A stretch of DNA of 64,000 nt from Ectothiorhodospiraceae bacterium WFHF3C12 (GCA_013519935.1 JACDUA010000010.1:1-64000), one strand, 5' to 3'. Positions 27,990 through 37,828 are shown, counted from the first letter of the stretch. The notes: generated by a model not told the origin, from the sequence alone. Made by a program: numbers and translations.

Positions 27990-29326
27990 TGCCCATGGCC
28001 TTCGCGCGCACGGCAGTCCTGCGAACGCCGGCCCGGAGCTGGCTGGTCTGGGCTGAGGCCCTGGGGCTCGGTCTCCTTGCCGGATTCGGCGGGCTGTGGC
28101 TCAGGCCCGATGACCCGATGATGACCGGCGAGCCATTCCCCTGGATCGTGCTCCCCCCGTTGTTGGTGGCCTTGCGTTACGGCTTTGCCCGCGGGTTGGC
28201 CGCCGTGCTGACGCTAACGGCCGTGGTTCTGGCACTGTGGCCGGTCCCGGCCGACATGGACGACTATCTCGCATTCCTGGGCATGATGGCGCTGGTTCTC
28301 ATGGCCGGCGAGTTCCGGGACGCATGGGACCGCCACCGTAGCCAGACCCAACGACTGGCGGACTACAGCCGCGCCCGCCTGGATGAGTTCAGCCGCGCCC
28401 ACCATCTGCTGCGTATTTCTCACGACCGGCTGGAGCAGCGTCTTGCCGGCACCGCGCGCAGCATGCGCGAGGCACTGGTCGATCTGCGTCGCACATTTGC
28501 GGCGGTCGCCATCAGTGACGACCCGCTACTGGAGTCCGCAGAGCAGGTTCTGGCGCTGTTCGGCGATTACGGACGGCTGCAGGTAGCGTCCCTGCACAAG
28601 GTGGATGCCACCGGCCGGGCCATTGCGCGGGCGCTGGCGTCTCTGGGCGACATGCCCCGTGTCGATCCCCAGGATCCGCTCCTGCGCGCGGCCCTGCGCT
28701 CGCGCAAGCTGGTCAGCGTCGCTCCGGCCGATCTGCAGGCGCTGGAGGGCGAGACGGGCACAGATCTGGTGGCCGCGATTCCGCTGGAAGATACCGAGGG
28801 CCGGCTCATCGGTGTCGTCGCGGTCCGGCAGATGCCCTTCTTCGCGCTGACGGAGGAGAGCCTGCGTCTCCTTGCCGTGCTCGGCGGACATATCGCGGAT
28901 CTGCTCACGGCGGCAGCCCAGGCCCCGGAGCCGGATCCCGCGGCGCAGACGTTCTATCGTGAATTGTGGCGCGCCGAGGCCGATGCACGTTCGGTGGGCC
29001 TCGCGAGCACGGTGGTCCGGTTCAGTTTCGCGGACGCCGAGCTCGCCGAGGAGGTTATGCGCGTGCTGGAGGAAGCCCGGCGCGGCCTCGACAGCCTCTG
29101 GCGGGCGGAGACCGAGGGCGGGGCGCCATTGCTGCTGGCGCTGCTGCCCTGTACCGACGAGGCCGGTTACAGCGGCTACATCGATCGCATCAACGCTTTG
29201 ATGCGCGAGCGAACGGGACTTGACCCGGAACAGGCGGACTGGCGGGTCGACTACCTTGTGCTCGACAACGCCGCCTCCAGTGGCAGGCTTCACCGCTTTC
29301 TGGGGGATCTTGCCCGTGCGCGCTAG
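27989..29326 (+). CDS. pelD: PelD: inner-membrane c-di-GMP receptor
   Basis: A 445-residue protein with four N-terminal membrane helices (to about residue 108), a short coiled-coil (~115-165), a GAF domain and a degenerate GGDEF domain. The c-di-GMP site is preserved: R365-G-L-D368 and R400 lie two positions before R367, D370 and R402 of P. aeruginosa PelD. The active-site GGDEF motif is absent, so it senses rather than makes c-di-GMP. Binding switches on PelF-dependent polymer synthesis. The GTG start at 27989 shares its first base with the pelC stop. Confidence 0.95.
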   Translation: MPMAFARTAVLRTPARSWLVWAEALGLGLLAGFGGLWLRPDDPMMTGEPFPWIVLPPLLVALRYGFARGLAAVLTLTAVVLALWPVPADMDDYLAFLGMMALVLMAGEFRDAWDRHRSQTQRLADYSRARLDEFSRAHHLLRISHDRLEQRLAGTARSMREALVDLRRTFAAVAISDDPLLESAEQVLALFGDYGRLQVASLHKVDATGRAIARALASLGDMPRVDPQDPLLRAALRSRKLVSVAPADLQALEGETGTDLVAAIPLEDTEGRLIGVVAVRQMPFFALTEESLRLLAVLGGHIADLLTAAAQAPEPDPAAQTFYRELWRAEADARSVGLASTVVRFSFADAELAEEVMRVLEEARRGLDSLWRAETEGGAPLLLALLPCTDEAGYSGYIDRINALMRERTGLDPEQADWRVDYLVLDNAASSGRLHRFLGDLARAR

Positions 29327-30302
29327 CCTGGCGGTCCTGGTGGGGGCGTTTTCCGTGGCCCTGGCGCTGGCGGCGGCATACTGGGTCTATGCCGGGACCT
29401 GGGCCCTGGCGGCCGTCGCCCACGGTTTGTCGGCGGTTCTAGCAGGGGCCGCGGCGGTGGGTGGGCCCGACGCCGGCTATCAGAGGCGGGCGACGAGTGC
29501 GGCGTTGCTGGCCGGGGGAATGGCCTTGTTTCTGCCCCTGCTCGGCGTGCTCCTCATGGCGGTCCTGGCGGTGATGCTGCACTTCCCGCGCCGGCGGCGG
29601 CCGCAGGTCTGGCGGCGTACTCCCATCCCGGGTCTACCGGTACAGCCGGTAATGGTTAGCGGACGCCCGGCCTATGGCGAGGGGGGGCTGATGGATGTGC
29701 TGCGCCACGCCGAGCGCGACGAGAAGCGGATGAACGCCATCATGGCCGTGCGCCAGCTGCCCCGGCGGGAAGCCGTACCGATACTCAAACTCGCACTCAA
29801 GGACCGTTCCGACGACGTGCGGCTTTTCGCCTACGCCATGCTCGATCGCTTCGAAAGCGAGATCAACGGTGATATCAACGCCCAGCGCCAGCGGCTCAAG
29901 GGATTGGGCCGTCATCTCCGGGTCCATGCCCGGCTGGCGGCACTGTACTGGGAGCTCGCGTACCTGGGGCTGGCGCAGGGGGGCGTGCGCGCGCACGTCC
30001 TGGAGCAGGCCCGGGATCACGCCGACCGGGCGCTGGCCGCCGGCGACGATGCGGCGGTGCGCTTTCTGCTGGGGCGCGTGCTCCTGGAGCTCGGCGATCT
30101 GGACGGTGCGGAGCTCGCTATGCGCAATGCCGTCTATGCGGGGTTGGATCCTGGAGAGGTGGCGCCGTACCGGGCGGAGGTCGCGTTCCTGCAACGGCGT
30201 TTCGCGGACGTGCCCAGGGTGCTTGGGCAGGTTCCGGACGGCGGCCGGCGCGAGCCACTGCTGGCCCAGGTGGTTACCCTGTGGTGCGGAGGCACCTCAT
30301 GA
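29316..30302 (+). CDS. pelE: PelE: inner-membrane TPR protein
   Basis: A 328-residue protein, matching the length of PelE. Two N-terminal membrane segments (VLVGAFSVALALAAAYWVYA and the segment around MALFLPLLGVLLMAVLAVML) are followed by a cytoplasmic helical/TPR-like part (LLGRVLLELGDLDGAELAMRN). PelE joins PelD, PelF and PelG in the synthase complex. The start is taken as GTG 29316, 11 bp inside pelD, with GGGG upstream; this matches the family N-terminus. Confidence 0.9.
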   Translation: MRASLAVLVGAFSVALALAAAYWVYAGTWALAAVAHGLSAVLAGAAAVGGPDAGYQRRATSAALLAGGMALFLPLLGVLLMAVLAVMLHFPRRRRPQVWRRTPIPGLPVQPVMVSGRPAYGEGGLMDVLRHAERDEKRMNAIMAVRQLPRREAVPILKLALKDRSDDVRLFAYAMLDRFESEINGDINAQRQRLKGLGRHLRVHARLAALYWELAYLGLAQGGVRAHVLEQARDHADRALAAGDDAAVRFLLGRVLLELGDLDGAELAMRNAVYAGLDPGEVAPYRAEVAFLQRRFADVPRVLGQVPDGGRREPLLAQVVTLWCGGTS

Positions 30303-31804
30303 GCGCGCCGGTGGACGTCACCCTCCTGCTGGAGGGCACCTACCCCTACGTGCGTGGCGGCGTCTCCAGCTGGGTCCATCAGCTGGTGAGCGCGCTGCCG
30401 CAGTACCGGTTCGGCCTGTTGTTCATGGGCTCGCGGCGCAAGGATTACGGCCAGGCCCAGTACGCGCTTCCGGACAACGTGGCCTTTCTCCGCGAGATCT
30501 ACCTGATGGACCTGGGGCGGCGGCACAAGCCGCGTCCGCGCCGGGGCAACACGGCCGCTTTCGAGGCCAGCGCGCGGCTGCACGAGTACTTTCGCGGGGA
30601 CCAGCAGGCACCGGACGCGCTATTGGAGCGCGTTTTCGGCGACCTCGGCCGGCGCCAGGGCATCACCCGCGAGGATTTCCTGCATAGCGAGGCCGCGTGG
30701 CAGCAGGTGGCCGACGCCTACATGGACCACTGCACCGATCCTTCCTTCGTGGATTACTTCTGGACGGTGCGCAACATGCACGCGCCGCTGTTCGCGATCT
30801 CCCGCGAGGCACGGGACCTGCCCGAAACCCGCGCCGTGCACGCCATCTCCACGGGCTACGCGGGCCTGCTCGGCGCCATGCTGTCACGCCAGCGCGGTGT
30901 TCCCTTCGTCCTCACCGAGCACGGAATCTACACCAAGGAACGCCGGATCGACCTGACCCAGGCCACCTGGATTCAGGAGCCGGAGCACACGGTGGGCGGC
31001 AGTCTGGTGGAAGACGTGAGCTACATAAGGCGCCTGTGGATACGATTCTTCGAGGTGCTTGGGCGGATTGCGTATCAATCGGCCGAGCCCATCGTGACCC
31101 TGTACGAGGGCAACCGGCAGCGCCAGATCCGGGACGGGGCGCCGGCGCCTCGGACCCGGGTCATACCGAACGGCATTCCGGTCGAACGCTACGAGACGGC
31201 CTACCGCATCCGGCCCGGCGCGGATGCCACGCCGCCGGTGCTGGGGTTGGTGGGCCGGGTCGTGCCCATCAAGGACATCAAGACGTTCATTCGCGCCCTG
31301 CGCACTGTCTGCAACGAGATTCCCGAAGCCGAAGGCTGGATCATAGGGCCGGAAGAAGAGGATGCCGACTACGCTGCCGAATGCCGTTCGCTGGTGGAGA
31401 GCCTGGGGCTCGAGGGGCGGGTGCGGTTCCTGGGCTTTCGCGAGGTGCCGGAGATCCTGCCGCATCTGGGTCTGATGGTGCTGACGTCCATCAGCGAGGC
31501 CCATCCGCTGGTGGTCCTGGAAGCTTTCGCCGGGGGCGTGCCGGTGGTAGCCACCGACGTGGGTGCGTGTCGGGAGCTTGTCCAGGGCGGTGACGAGGCG
31601 GACCGTGCGCTGGGCGACGCCGGCGAGGTCACGCCGATCGCCGATCCGGCGGCGACCGCGCAGGCCTGTCTCCGGCTCCTCCGCGACCCGCAGCGTTGGC
31701 GAGAGGCCGCCGCGAGCGCCCGCACGCGGGTGCTGCGTTACTACACCGAGCAGCGGATGTTCGACGCCTACACCCGGATCTACGAGGAGGCGAGCGGCGG
31801 GTAA
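30299..31804 (+). CDS. pelF: PelF: cytosolic glycosyltransferase (GT4)
   Basis: A 501-residue GT-B glycosyltransferase. The N-terminal domain begins TLLLEGTYPYVRGGVSSWVH, typical of PelF. The C-terminal donor domain contains VIPNGIPVERY, GLVGRVVPIKDIKTFIRA and the E-x7-E region SISEAHPLVVLEAFAGG. It polymerises Pel from UDP-sugar precursors in the cytoplasm, in complex with PelDEG. ATGA overlap with pelE and a TAATG overlap with pelG show coupled translation. Confidence 0.96.
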   Translation: MSAPVDVTLLLEGTYPYVRGGVSSWVHQLVSALPQYRFGLLFMGSRRKDYGQAQYALPDNVAFLREIYLMDLGRRHKPRPRRGNTAAFEASARLHEYFRGDQQAPDALLERVFGDLGRRQGITREDFLHSEAAWQQVADAYMDHCTDPSFVDYFWTVRNMHAPLFAISREARDLPETRAVHAISTGYAGLLGAMLSRQRGVPFVLTEHGIYTKERRIDLTQATWIQEPEHTVGGSLVEDVSYIRRLWIRFFEVLGRIAYQSAEPIVTLYEGNRQRQIRDGAPAPRTRVIPNGIPVERYETAYRIRPGADATPPVLGLVGRVVPIKDIKTFIRALRTVCNEIPEAEGWIIGPEEEDADYAAECRSLVESLGLEGRVRFLGFREVPEILPHLGLMVLTSISEAHPLVVLEAFAGGVPVVATDVGACRELVQGGDEADRALGDAGEVTPIADPAATAQACLRLLRDPQRWREAAASARTRVLRYYTEQRMFDAYTRIYEEASGG

Positions 31805-33177
31805 TGGCGGGTATCGGATTCGAGCTCCGGCGCATTCTCGCCGAGGAGAGCTTCAGCTCCCTGCTGCGCGCCTACGGTTATGCGGGGCTGATCAGTTCCG
31901 GGCCATGGGTGCTGTCCATCATCGGCGTGATGGTGGTGGGCCTGATGAGCCTGGGCAGCGTCTACCCGGAACTGCTCATCAACCAGTTCCTGGTGTCGGT
32001 GACGTACCTCATGGCCGGGTCGTTGATCTTCACCGGCGGCCTTCAACTGCTGTTCACACGATTCGTGGCCGACCGGCTGTTCGAGAAGCGTGATGCGGTC
32101 ATTCTGCCCAACCTGCTGGGCGCGGCGACCGTCACCACCTGGAGCGCGGGCCTGCTGGGCCTCGGGACGGTTCTGAGCCTGTTCGCTGACACCAGCGTGG
32201 TTTACCGGGTGCTGCTGTTGGCCGGCTTCGTGGCCCTGTGCAACCTCTGGCTCGTGGTCATCTTTCTCACCGGCATGAAGCGATACAGGCAGATCCTGTT
32301 GGCCTTCGCCGTGGGCTACGGGGCAACGGTGGCGCTGGCGCTGGGGCTGCGTCCCTATGGCCTGGAAGGCCTGCTGGCGGGCTTCGTGACCGGGCAGCTG
32401 GTGCTGCTTGGGGTGCTGTTCGTGCTGGTCGTTCGGGAATACCCGGGACAGCGGCTGGTGGCTTTCGATTTCCTCGACCGTCACCAGGTGTTCGTGAGCC
32501 TGGCCTTTACGGGGCTGTTCTTCAACGCCGGCATCTGGGCCGACAAGTTCATTTTCTGGATGAACCCGGTGACCTCCGATGCGGTGATCGGGCCGCTTCG
32601 CGCCTCGGTCATCTACGATTTGCCGATCTTCATGGCTTATCTGGCCATCATTCCCGGCATGGCGGTGTTCCTGGTGCGGATCGAGACGGATTTCGCCGAA
32701 CACTACGACCAGTTCTACGATGCCGTGCGCTCGGGGGACACCCTTAGCCGGATCTTCTTTCTCAAGGACCAGATGGTCTTTTCGGTACGGCAGGGCGTCT
32801 ACGAGATCCTCAAGGTCCAGGGGGCCACGGTGGTGATCGTGGCCCTGAGCGCGGAGCACCTGCTGCGGGCCATCGGCATTTCGACCCTGTACCTGCCACT
32901 GTTCATCGTCGACCTCGTTGGTGTCAGCATCCAGGTGCTGGTGATGGCCCTGCTCAATGTGCTTTTCTACCTGGACGAGCGGCGCGTCGCACTGGCCCTG
33001 ACCGCGATACTGCTGATCGGCAACGTGGCACTGACCCTGCTCAGCCAGTGGCTGGGGCCGGTGTTCTACGGTTACGGCTTCACCCTGGCCATGGCGATTA
33101 CGGCATTGATCGGCATTGCCTGGCTGGGCCGGCGCATGGACCGGCTGGAATACGAGACGTTCATGCTGCAGGGATGA
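31804..33177 (+). CDS. pelG: PelG: polytopic membrane protein of Pel synthase
   Basis: A 457-residue protein with about twelve membrane helices, starting MAGIGFELRRILAEESFSS, the PelG signature. It resembles flippase-like transporters and is thought to move the growing Pel chain across the inner membrane together with PelD and PelE. It is the last gene of the seven-gene operon. The ATG at 31804 overlaps the pelF stop. Confidence 0.95.
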   Translation: MAGIGFELRRILAEESFSSLLRAYGYAGLISSGPWVLSIIGVMVVGLMSLGSVYPELLINQFLVSVTYLMAGSLIFTGGLQLLFTRFVADRLFEKRDAVILPNLLGAATVTTWSAGLLGLGTVLSLFADTSVVYRVLLLAGFVALCNLWLVVIFLTGMKRYRQILLAFAVGYGATVALALGLRPYGLEGLLAGFVTGQLVLLGVLFVLVVREYPGQRLVAFDFLDRHQVFVSLAFTGLFFNAGIWADKFIFWMNPVTSDAVIGPLRASVIYDLPIFMAYLAIIPGMAVFLVRIETDFAEHYDQFYDAVRSGDTLSRIFFLKDQMVFSVRQGVYEILKVQGATVVIVALSAEHLLRAIGISTLYLPLFIVDLVGVSIQVLVMALLNVLFYLDERRVALALTAILLIGNVALTLLSQWLGPVFYGYGFTLAMAITALIGIAWLGRRMDRLEYETFMLQG

Positions 33178-33260
33178 GCGCTATCGCGGCCGGAACGCCG
33201 CTATCACAACCGTCGGTCCGCCCCGGGGATGGGATGTGCCTTTTGGAAGACGCGGTGCCG

Positions 33261-33350
33261 CAGGCCGGACGGGCTTGGCATCCGACGTTTACACGGCAAT
33301 CGACGGCTGGCACCTGGTGTCGGCGCCGGCTTCGCCGGTGCCGACCTACA
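33261..33350. repeat. Second intergenic repeat family, copy 2
   Basis: CAGGCCGGACGGGCTTGGCA then TCCGAC, followed ~45 bp later by TGTCGGCGCCGGCTTCGCCG then GTGCCGACC, has the same two-stem plan as the copies at 9434 and 59862. It occupies the convergent spacer between pelG and the ABC exporter gene and may help terminate either unit. There is no gene in 33178-33403. Confidence 0.6.
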
Positions 33351-33403
33351 CTTCTGTGGGTATGAGCGCGCCCAGAGGATCGGATTCGCCCCCGGGCGGC
33401 GCT

Positions 33404-35302
33404 TCATCGCGGCTGGGATACCGCGCCCACGACGCGATCGCGGCCGTCGTCCCGGAACTGTAGCTCGGCGAGATGGGCGTAGAGCGGGTTCGAGACGACC
33501 AGCTGCTCATGGGTGCCTACCGCCTGGAGTTGGCCCTCGTCCATCACGGCGATACGGTCGGCCGAGCGGACCGTGGCCAGGCGATGGGCGATGACGAGGG
33601 TGGTTCGGCCTTGCATCAGACGCTCCAGGGCTTCCTGCACCACGGCCTCGCTCTGTGCATCCAGGGCACTGGTCGCTTCGTCGAGCAGCAGGATCGGCCG
33701 GTCCGCGAGCAGGGCCCGGGCGATGGTCAGGCGCTGCTTCTGGCCGCCCGACAGCCCCAGGCCCGCGTCGCCGAGACGCGTCGCATAGCCCTGGGGCAGG
33801 CCAGCGATGAAGTCATGGGCGTTGGCGGCGACTGCCGCGGCGCGCACCTGCGAGTCGCTGGCCTCGGGCCGTCCGTAGCGGATGTTGTCGTCAATGGTGC
33901 CGTGGAAGAGGGCCGGCGTCTGGGAGACCAGGGCGAACTGCCGGCGCAGATCCCTGGGGTCGAGCATGCGCAGGTCGTGCCCGGCAAGCTCTATCCGGCC
34001 CTGCTGGGGATCGAAAAAGCGCAGCAACAGGTCGAACAGGGTGGATTTTCCGGCCCCTGAAGGGCCCACCAGCGCCAGGGTCTCCCCGGGGCGCACGTCG
34101 AGGCTGAAGGCCTCCAGTGCGAGCACCTCCGGACGGCTGGGGTAGGCGAAGCTGACCTCCCGAATATGCACGCTGCCATCCACCCGTTCCGGTAGTGGTA
34201 CCGCACCGGACGGCGGCGCCTGGATCTCGCTGGTCGACTCCAGCAGCTCCACCAGCCGTTCCGCCGCCCCCGCGGCCCGCTGCAGCTCGCCGATGACCTC
34301 GCTGATGGAACCCACCGCCGCGCCCACCAGCACACTGTAGAAGACGAACGCCGCCAGCTCGCCGCCGCTGATGCGGCCCTGGATGACGTCCATGCCGCCC
34401 ACCCAGATCATGGCGCCGACGGCACCCAGCACGAGCAGGATCACCACCGCGATCAGGTACGCGCGTTGACGGATGCGCAGCCGAGAGACGTCGAACGCGG
34501 CCTCCACGGTGTCGGCGAACCGGGCCTTGTCGTGGGGCTGGTGGTTGTAGGCCTGAACGGTGCGGATCTGGCCCAGGTTCTCACCGATGTAGGCGCCCAC
34601 GTCGGCCACGCGGTCCTGGCTGCTGCGGGACAGCTGCCTCACGCGGCGGCCGAAGACGAGGATGGGCGCGACCACCAGTGGCACCGCCAGCAGCACGATC
34701 AGCGACAGTTTGACATTGGTGACGAACAGCAGGATCAGGCCGCCCACCAGCATTACGGCGTTGCGTAGCGCCACGGAGAGGGAAGAGCCGATCACGGACT
34801 GCAGCAGGGTCGTGTCGGTGGTCAGACGGGACTGTATTTCCAGACCCCGATTGGTATCGAAAAAACCTGGATGCAGCTCGATCAGGTGGTCGAAAACCCG
34901 CCGGCGGATGTCCGCCACCACCCGTTCGCCCAGCCAGGATACGGCGTAGAAGCGGAGGAAAGTGCCCACGGCCAGCGCCACGACCAGGGCCAGGAAGACC
35001 AGCACGGTCTGGGTGAGCAGTGCCGGGGAGCCTGTGGCAAGGCCCCGGTCGATGAGCAATCGAATGCCCTGGCCGATGGACAGGGTAATGCCCGCCGTGA
35101 ACAGCAGTGCCAGGGCCGCGACCAGGGCGGCGCGCTTATACGGCCAGATGAAGCCCGCCGCGATGCGCACGGAGTGCCAGCGCTCGTCACGGGTATTGTC
35201 GTCGTCTGCGGACAAGAGGACTCCGATAGTGTCGTCCGGTACCCGAAAGCGCGCCGGGACCGCCGAACCGGTCGGTACCCGCCGGGGCGTGAACGAGATC
35301 AC
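33404..35302 (-). CDS. ABC exporter, fused membrane and ATPase domains (MsbA/LapB-like family)
   Basis: A 632-residue half-transporter. Six membrane helices fill residues ~45-330. The ATPase has Walker A GPSGAGKSTLFDLLLRF, Q-loop FALVSQTPALFHG, signature LGLSGGQKQRLTIARALL, Walker B ILLLDEATSALD and H-loop VIAHRLAT. It should dimerise and export a lipid, peptide or drug; the substrate is not evident. The ATG at 35302 is used, but a TTG about 29 codons inside (behind GGAG) is an alternative start. It is convergent with pelG and divergent from the diguanylate cyclase gene. Confidence 0.9.
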   Translation of the reverse strand: MISFTPRRVPTGSAVPARFRVPDDTIGVLLSADDDNTRDERWHSVRIAAGFIWPYKRAALVAALALLFTAGITLSIGQGIRLLIDRGLATGSPALLTQTVLVFLALVVALAVGTFLRFYAVSWLGERVVADIRRRVFDHLIELHPGFFDTNRGLEIQSRLTTDTTLLQSVIGSSLSVALRNAVMLVGGLILLFVTNVKLSLIVLLAVPLVVAPILVFGRRVRQLSRSSQDRVADVGAYIGENLGQIRTVQAYNHQPHDKARFADTVEAAFDVSRLRIRQRAYLIAVVILLVLGAVGAMIWVGGMDVIQGRISGGELAAFVFYSVLVGAAVGSISEVIGELQRAAGAAERLVELLESTSEIQAPPSGAVPLPERVDGSVHIREVSFAYPSRPEVLALEAFSLDVRPGETLALVGPSGAGKSTLFDLLLRFFDPQQGRIELAGHDLRMLDPRDLRRQFALVSQTPALFHGTIDDNIRYGRPEASDSQVRAAAVAANAHDFIAGLPQGYATRLGDAGLGLSGGQKQRLTIARALLADRPILLLDEATSALDAQSEAVVQEALERLMQGRTTLVIAHRLATVRSADRIAVMDEGQLQAVGTHEQLVVSNPLYAHLAELQFRDDGRDRVVGAVSQPR

Positions 35303-35394
35303 GCGCCGGGGTGCACGTGCTCCCTGCCGGGACTTCTATCCGGCATTATGAACCGCCTGCCGAGGATGAAGATAGAGTGCCGCGAAGGCGCCTG

Positions 35395-36507
35395 ATGCAT
35401 ACGATTCTCGATTACTGCCGGGTCGGCCTGGGCTGGCTGCGCGCCGTCCACGCCCCCGAGCGACTGCGGGCGAAAGGCGCCGAGCTCGGACGTTTCGGGG
35501 CGCTTGCCTGCCTGATCACCGCCGTCTTCGTGGCCGGGACGCCGGTCTGGGACTACGCCATTGATCCGGAGGGCGCGTACCGCAGCGCGGGTCTGCGCAT
35601 GGCCGAAGCGTTGGCCATTCTCCTGCTTGCCGGCGCCATGTGGTGGCGTGCGCCGGACTGGATCTTGCGCGCGGGGCTTGTAGCGGTCCCGGTCTTCGTG
35701 CAGATCACGTTCATCGAGATCCTGGGGCGGCTCGAAGGCGGGCCGGCCTACGGCATGGGCGGGTTTCTCTACTTCTTCATATTCGTGCCCTTCATGGCCA
35801 TGGCGCAGGGGCTGGGCTTCACCGTGGCGTTGCTTGCCCTGATCGGCCTGCTCCCGAACCTGCTGGTGTTCGGCACGGGGTTCGGCGCGCACCTGGATCT
35901 GGGCGTGTACAACGCCTACGTATGGATGGTGTATCCACCGGTCGTGGGCATACTCTTGTTGCTGGAATCGCTGCAGCTGCAGATCTTTCGCCAACGCCTG
36001 CAGTTGGCGCGTTTCGCCCACACGGACTCGCTGACGGGGCTGCCCAACCGGCGCCACTTCATTGGCGAGTCGTCGAGCCTGTTGGCGGCCGAGTACGATG
36101 CCGGCCGCTCCGCGGCGGTGTTATTCGTGGACGCCGACCGCTTCAAGGCCATTAACGATGCCCACGGCCACCATGCAGGGGACCGCGTGCTGCAAGTGCT
36201 TGCCCGCACGATCGCAGGCGCCGTCCGCGATACCGACATGGTTGCCCGGTACGGCGGCGAGGAGTTCGTGGTCTTCATGCCGGCTACGGGGCTGGACGTC
36301 GCCGAGGAAGTAGCCGAGCGCATCCGCCGCCACGTGGCCGAGACATCGGTGGAGCTTGGCGGGACCAAGGTCAGCCTGCGGCTTACGGTGAGCATCGGGG
36401 TGGCCGCCACTGACCGCACCCGTGACCTCCACGCGCTGCTGGAGATGGCCGACGCCGCATTGCTTGACGCCAAGCGCGCGGGACGCAATCGTCTGGCCGT
36501 GGCCTGA
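35395..36507 (+). CDS. Membrane-bound diguanylate cyclase
   Basis: A 370-residue protein with about six membrane helices (residues ~33-190), a short helix and a GGDEF domain starting near DSLTGLPNRRHF. The active-site motif is GGEEF (287-291). An inhibitory RxxD site (R278-D-T-D281) lies five residues before it, so both activity and product feedback are expected. It makes c-di-GMP from two GTP. Its position next to the pel operon, whose PelD has a c-di-GMP site, suggests it could feed Pel production. The membrane part has no named sensor domain that I recognise. It starts at ATG 35395. Confidence 0.93.
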   Translation: MHTILDYCRVGLGWLRAVHAPERLRAKGAELGRFGALACLITAVFVAGTPVWDYAIDPEGAYRSAGLRMAEALAILLLAGAMWWRAPDWILRAGLVAVPVFVQITFIEILGRLEGGPAYGMGGFLYFFIFVPFMAMAQGLGFTVALLALIGLLPNLLVFGTGFGAHLDLGVYNAYVWMVYPPVVGILLLLESLQLQIFRQRLQLARFAHTDSLTGLPNRRHFIGESSSLLAAEYDAGRSAAVLFVDADRFKAINDAHGHHAGDRVLQVLARTIAGAVRDTDMVARYGGEEFVVFMPATGLDVAEEVAERIRRHVAETSVELGGTKVSLRLTVSIGVAATDRTRDLHALLEMADAALLDAKRAGRNRLAVA

Positions 36508-36546
36508 CCGGCAAGCAAGCGACGTCACGCGCGCGGAGGATCGTTC

Positions 36547-37746
36547 ATGGACTTTCAGGCCTACCAGCAAGCGCTGCGCCAACGCGTCGGTGTCACGGGG
36601 CTGGCGTTCACTACGGACGAATACGCCCGGCGCCAGGAGGCGGTCCTGGGCCGCATGGCGTCCGCAGGCCTGGATGCGCTGCTGGTCACCGATCCCTCCG
36701 ACATCCTCTACCTCACCGGCTACAGCACCTTCGAGGTGTCCGTGCATACCGCGCTGGCGTTGAGCAACGCGGGGGCCACACTTCAGGTGCCGTCCATCGA
36801 GACCGGTCCGGGCGTCACCGGGAGCGTCGCCGACCGGGTGGTCGGGTACCGGTGGGAGAGCGGCCGGACGGTGGTTTCGCAACTGCTCGGGGAGCTGCGC
36901 CGGCTCCTCGATACCCGACGCCCCAGCGTGGGCGTGGATCCATGGCAGCCCGGCTTGCGTCCGGGTGTCCTGGACGATCTGAGAGAGCAGGCGACGGACT
37001 GGCGCTTCGAGGATGGATCCGGAATCGTCGACCCGGTCCGCCTTGTGAAATCCGACGCGGAGCTCGACATGCTGCGGGCCAGCGCCAGGGTGACGGAGGC
37101 TGGCATTGAGGCCGCCTCGCGAACGGTTCGCGCCGGCGCGACGGACAACGACGTCGCCGCCGCTGCATCCCAGGCGATGCTCTCGGCCGGCGGCGAGTTC
37201 ATGAGCATGCAGCCCATCGTGGTCGCCGGCTGGCGCAGCAGCGTCATCCATACCAACCACCAGCGCCACCGCATCGAGGCTGGCGAGCCGGTGTTCATGG
37301 AGTTGGGCGCGGCCTGGAACCGCTACACCGCGCCGATGATGCGCACCGTCGTGGCGGGCGGGGCGTCGCCGGCCATGGGCGAGACCTTCGAGACCATCCG
37401 GGCGATCAGGGACGCGCTGTCGCGGCACATGATTCCTGGCGAGACCTTCGACCGTGCCGCCGCGGAGGCGGAGCGTGCGCTTGCGCCCCTGGCCGAGTCG
37501 GTGTTTTTCTCCGGCGTCTATGGCTACGCGGTCGGCGCCCAGTTCCCGCCCTCCTGGGTGGAGGGCACCGGCTTCATCGCCCGGGGCGAAGAGTCGGTGT
37601 TCCAGGAGAACATGGTGTTCCACCTGCCGCTATGCCTGCGCCGGCCCGGCGAGTGGGGTATCGGTTGCAGCGACACCGTGCGGGTCACGTATTCCGGCGC
37701 CGTGCCGATTACCCGGAACGAGTGGACATTGCCGGAGCGCGCTTGA
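36547..37746 (+). CDS. M24-fold hydrolase (creatinase/DoeA/Xaa-Pro peptidase family), metal site altered
   Basis: A 399-residue pita-bread protein: an N-terminal creatinase-type domain (LDALLVTDPSDILYLTGYST) and a C-terminal M24 domain. In metallopeptidases two aspartates lie in a D-x-G...S-D-x-T-R-T segment. Here the same region reads MELGAAWNRYTAPMMRT, with Glu and Ala/Pro in place of the aspartates. This loss is known in metal-independent members such as creatinase and ectoine hydrolase DoeA, whose length (about 400) also fits. No other ectoine-degradation gene is adjacent, so DoeA identity is only a suggestion. It has GGAGGAT upstream of the ATG. Confidence 0.75.
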   Translation: MDFQAYQQALRQRVGVTGLAFTTDEYARRQEAVLGRMASAGLDALLVTDPSDILYLTGYSTFEVSVHTALALSNAGATLQVPSIETGPGVTGSVADRVVGYRWESGRTVVSQLLGELRRLLDTRRPSVGVDPWQPGLRPGVLDDLREQATDWRFEDGSGIVDPVRLVKSDAELDMLRASARVTEAGIEAASRTVRAGATDNDVAAAASQAMLSAGGEFMSMQPIVVAGWRSSVIHTNHQRHRIEAGEPVFMELGAAWNRYTAPMMRTVVAGGASPAMGETFETIRAIRDALSRHMIPGETFDRAAAEAERALAPLAESVFFSGVYGYAVGAQFPPSWVEGTGFIARGEESVFQENMVFHLPLCLRRPGEWGIGCSDTVRVTYSGAVPITRNEWTLPERA

Positions 37747-37828
37747 GGGACGAGCTCGAACGGGGACGGGTCCGTCGCCGATACCGTACCCTGGCCGCGG
37801 CAGTCACTGCACCGGTAACGCGGAGGTT

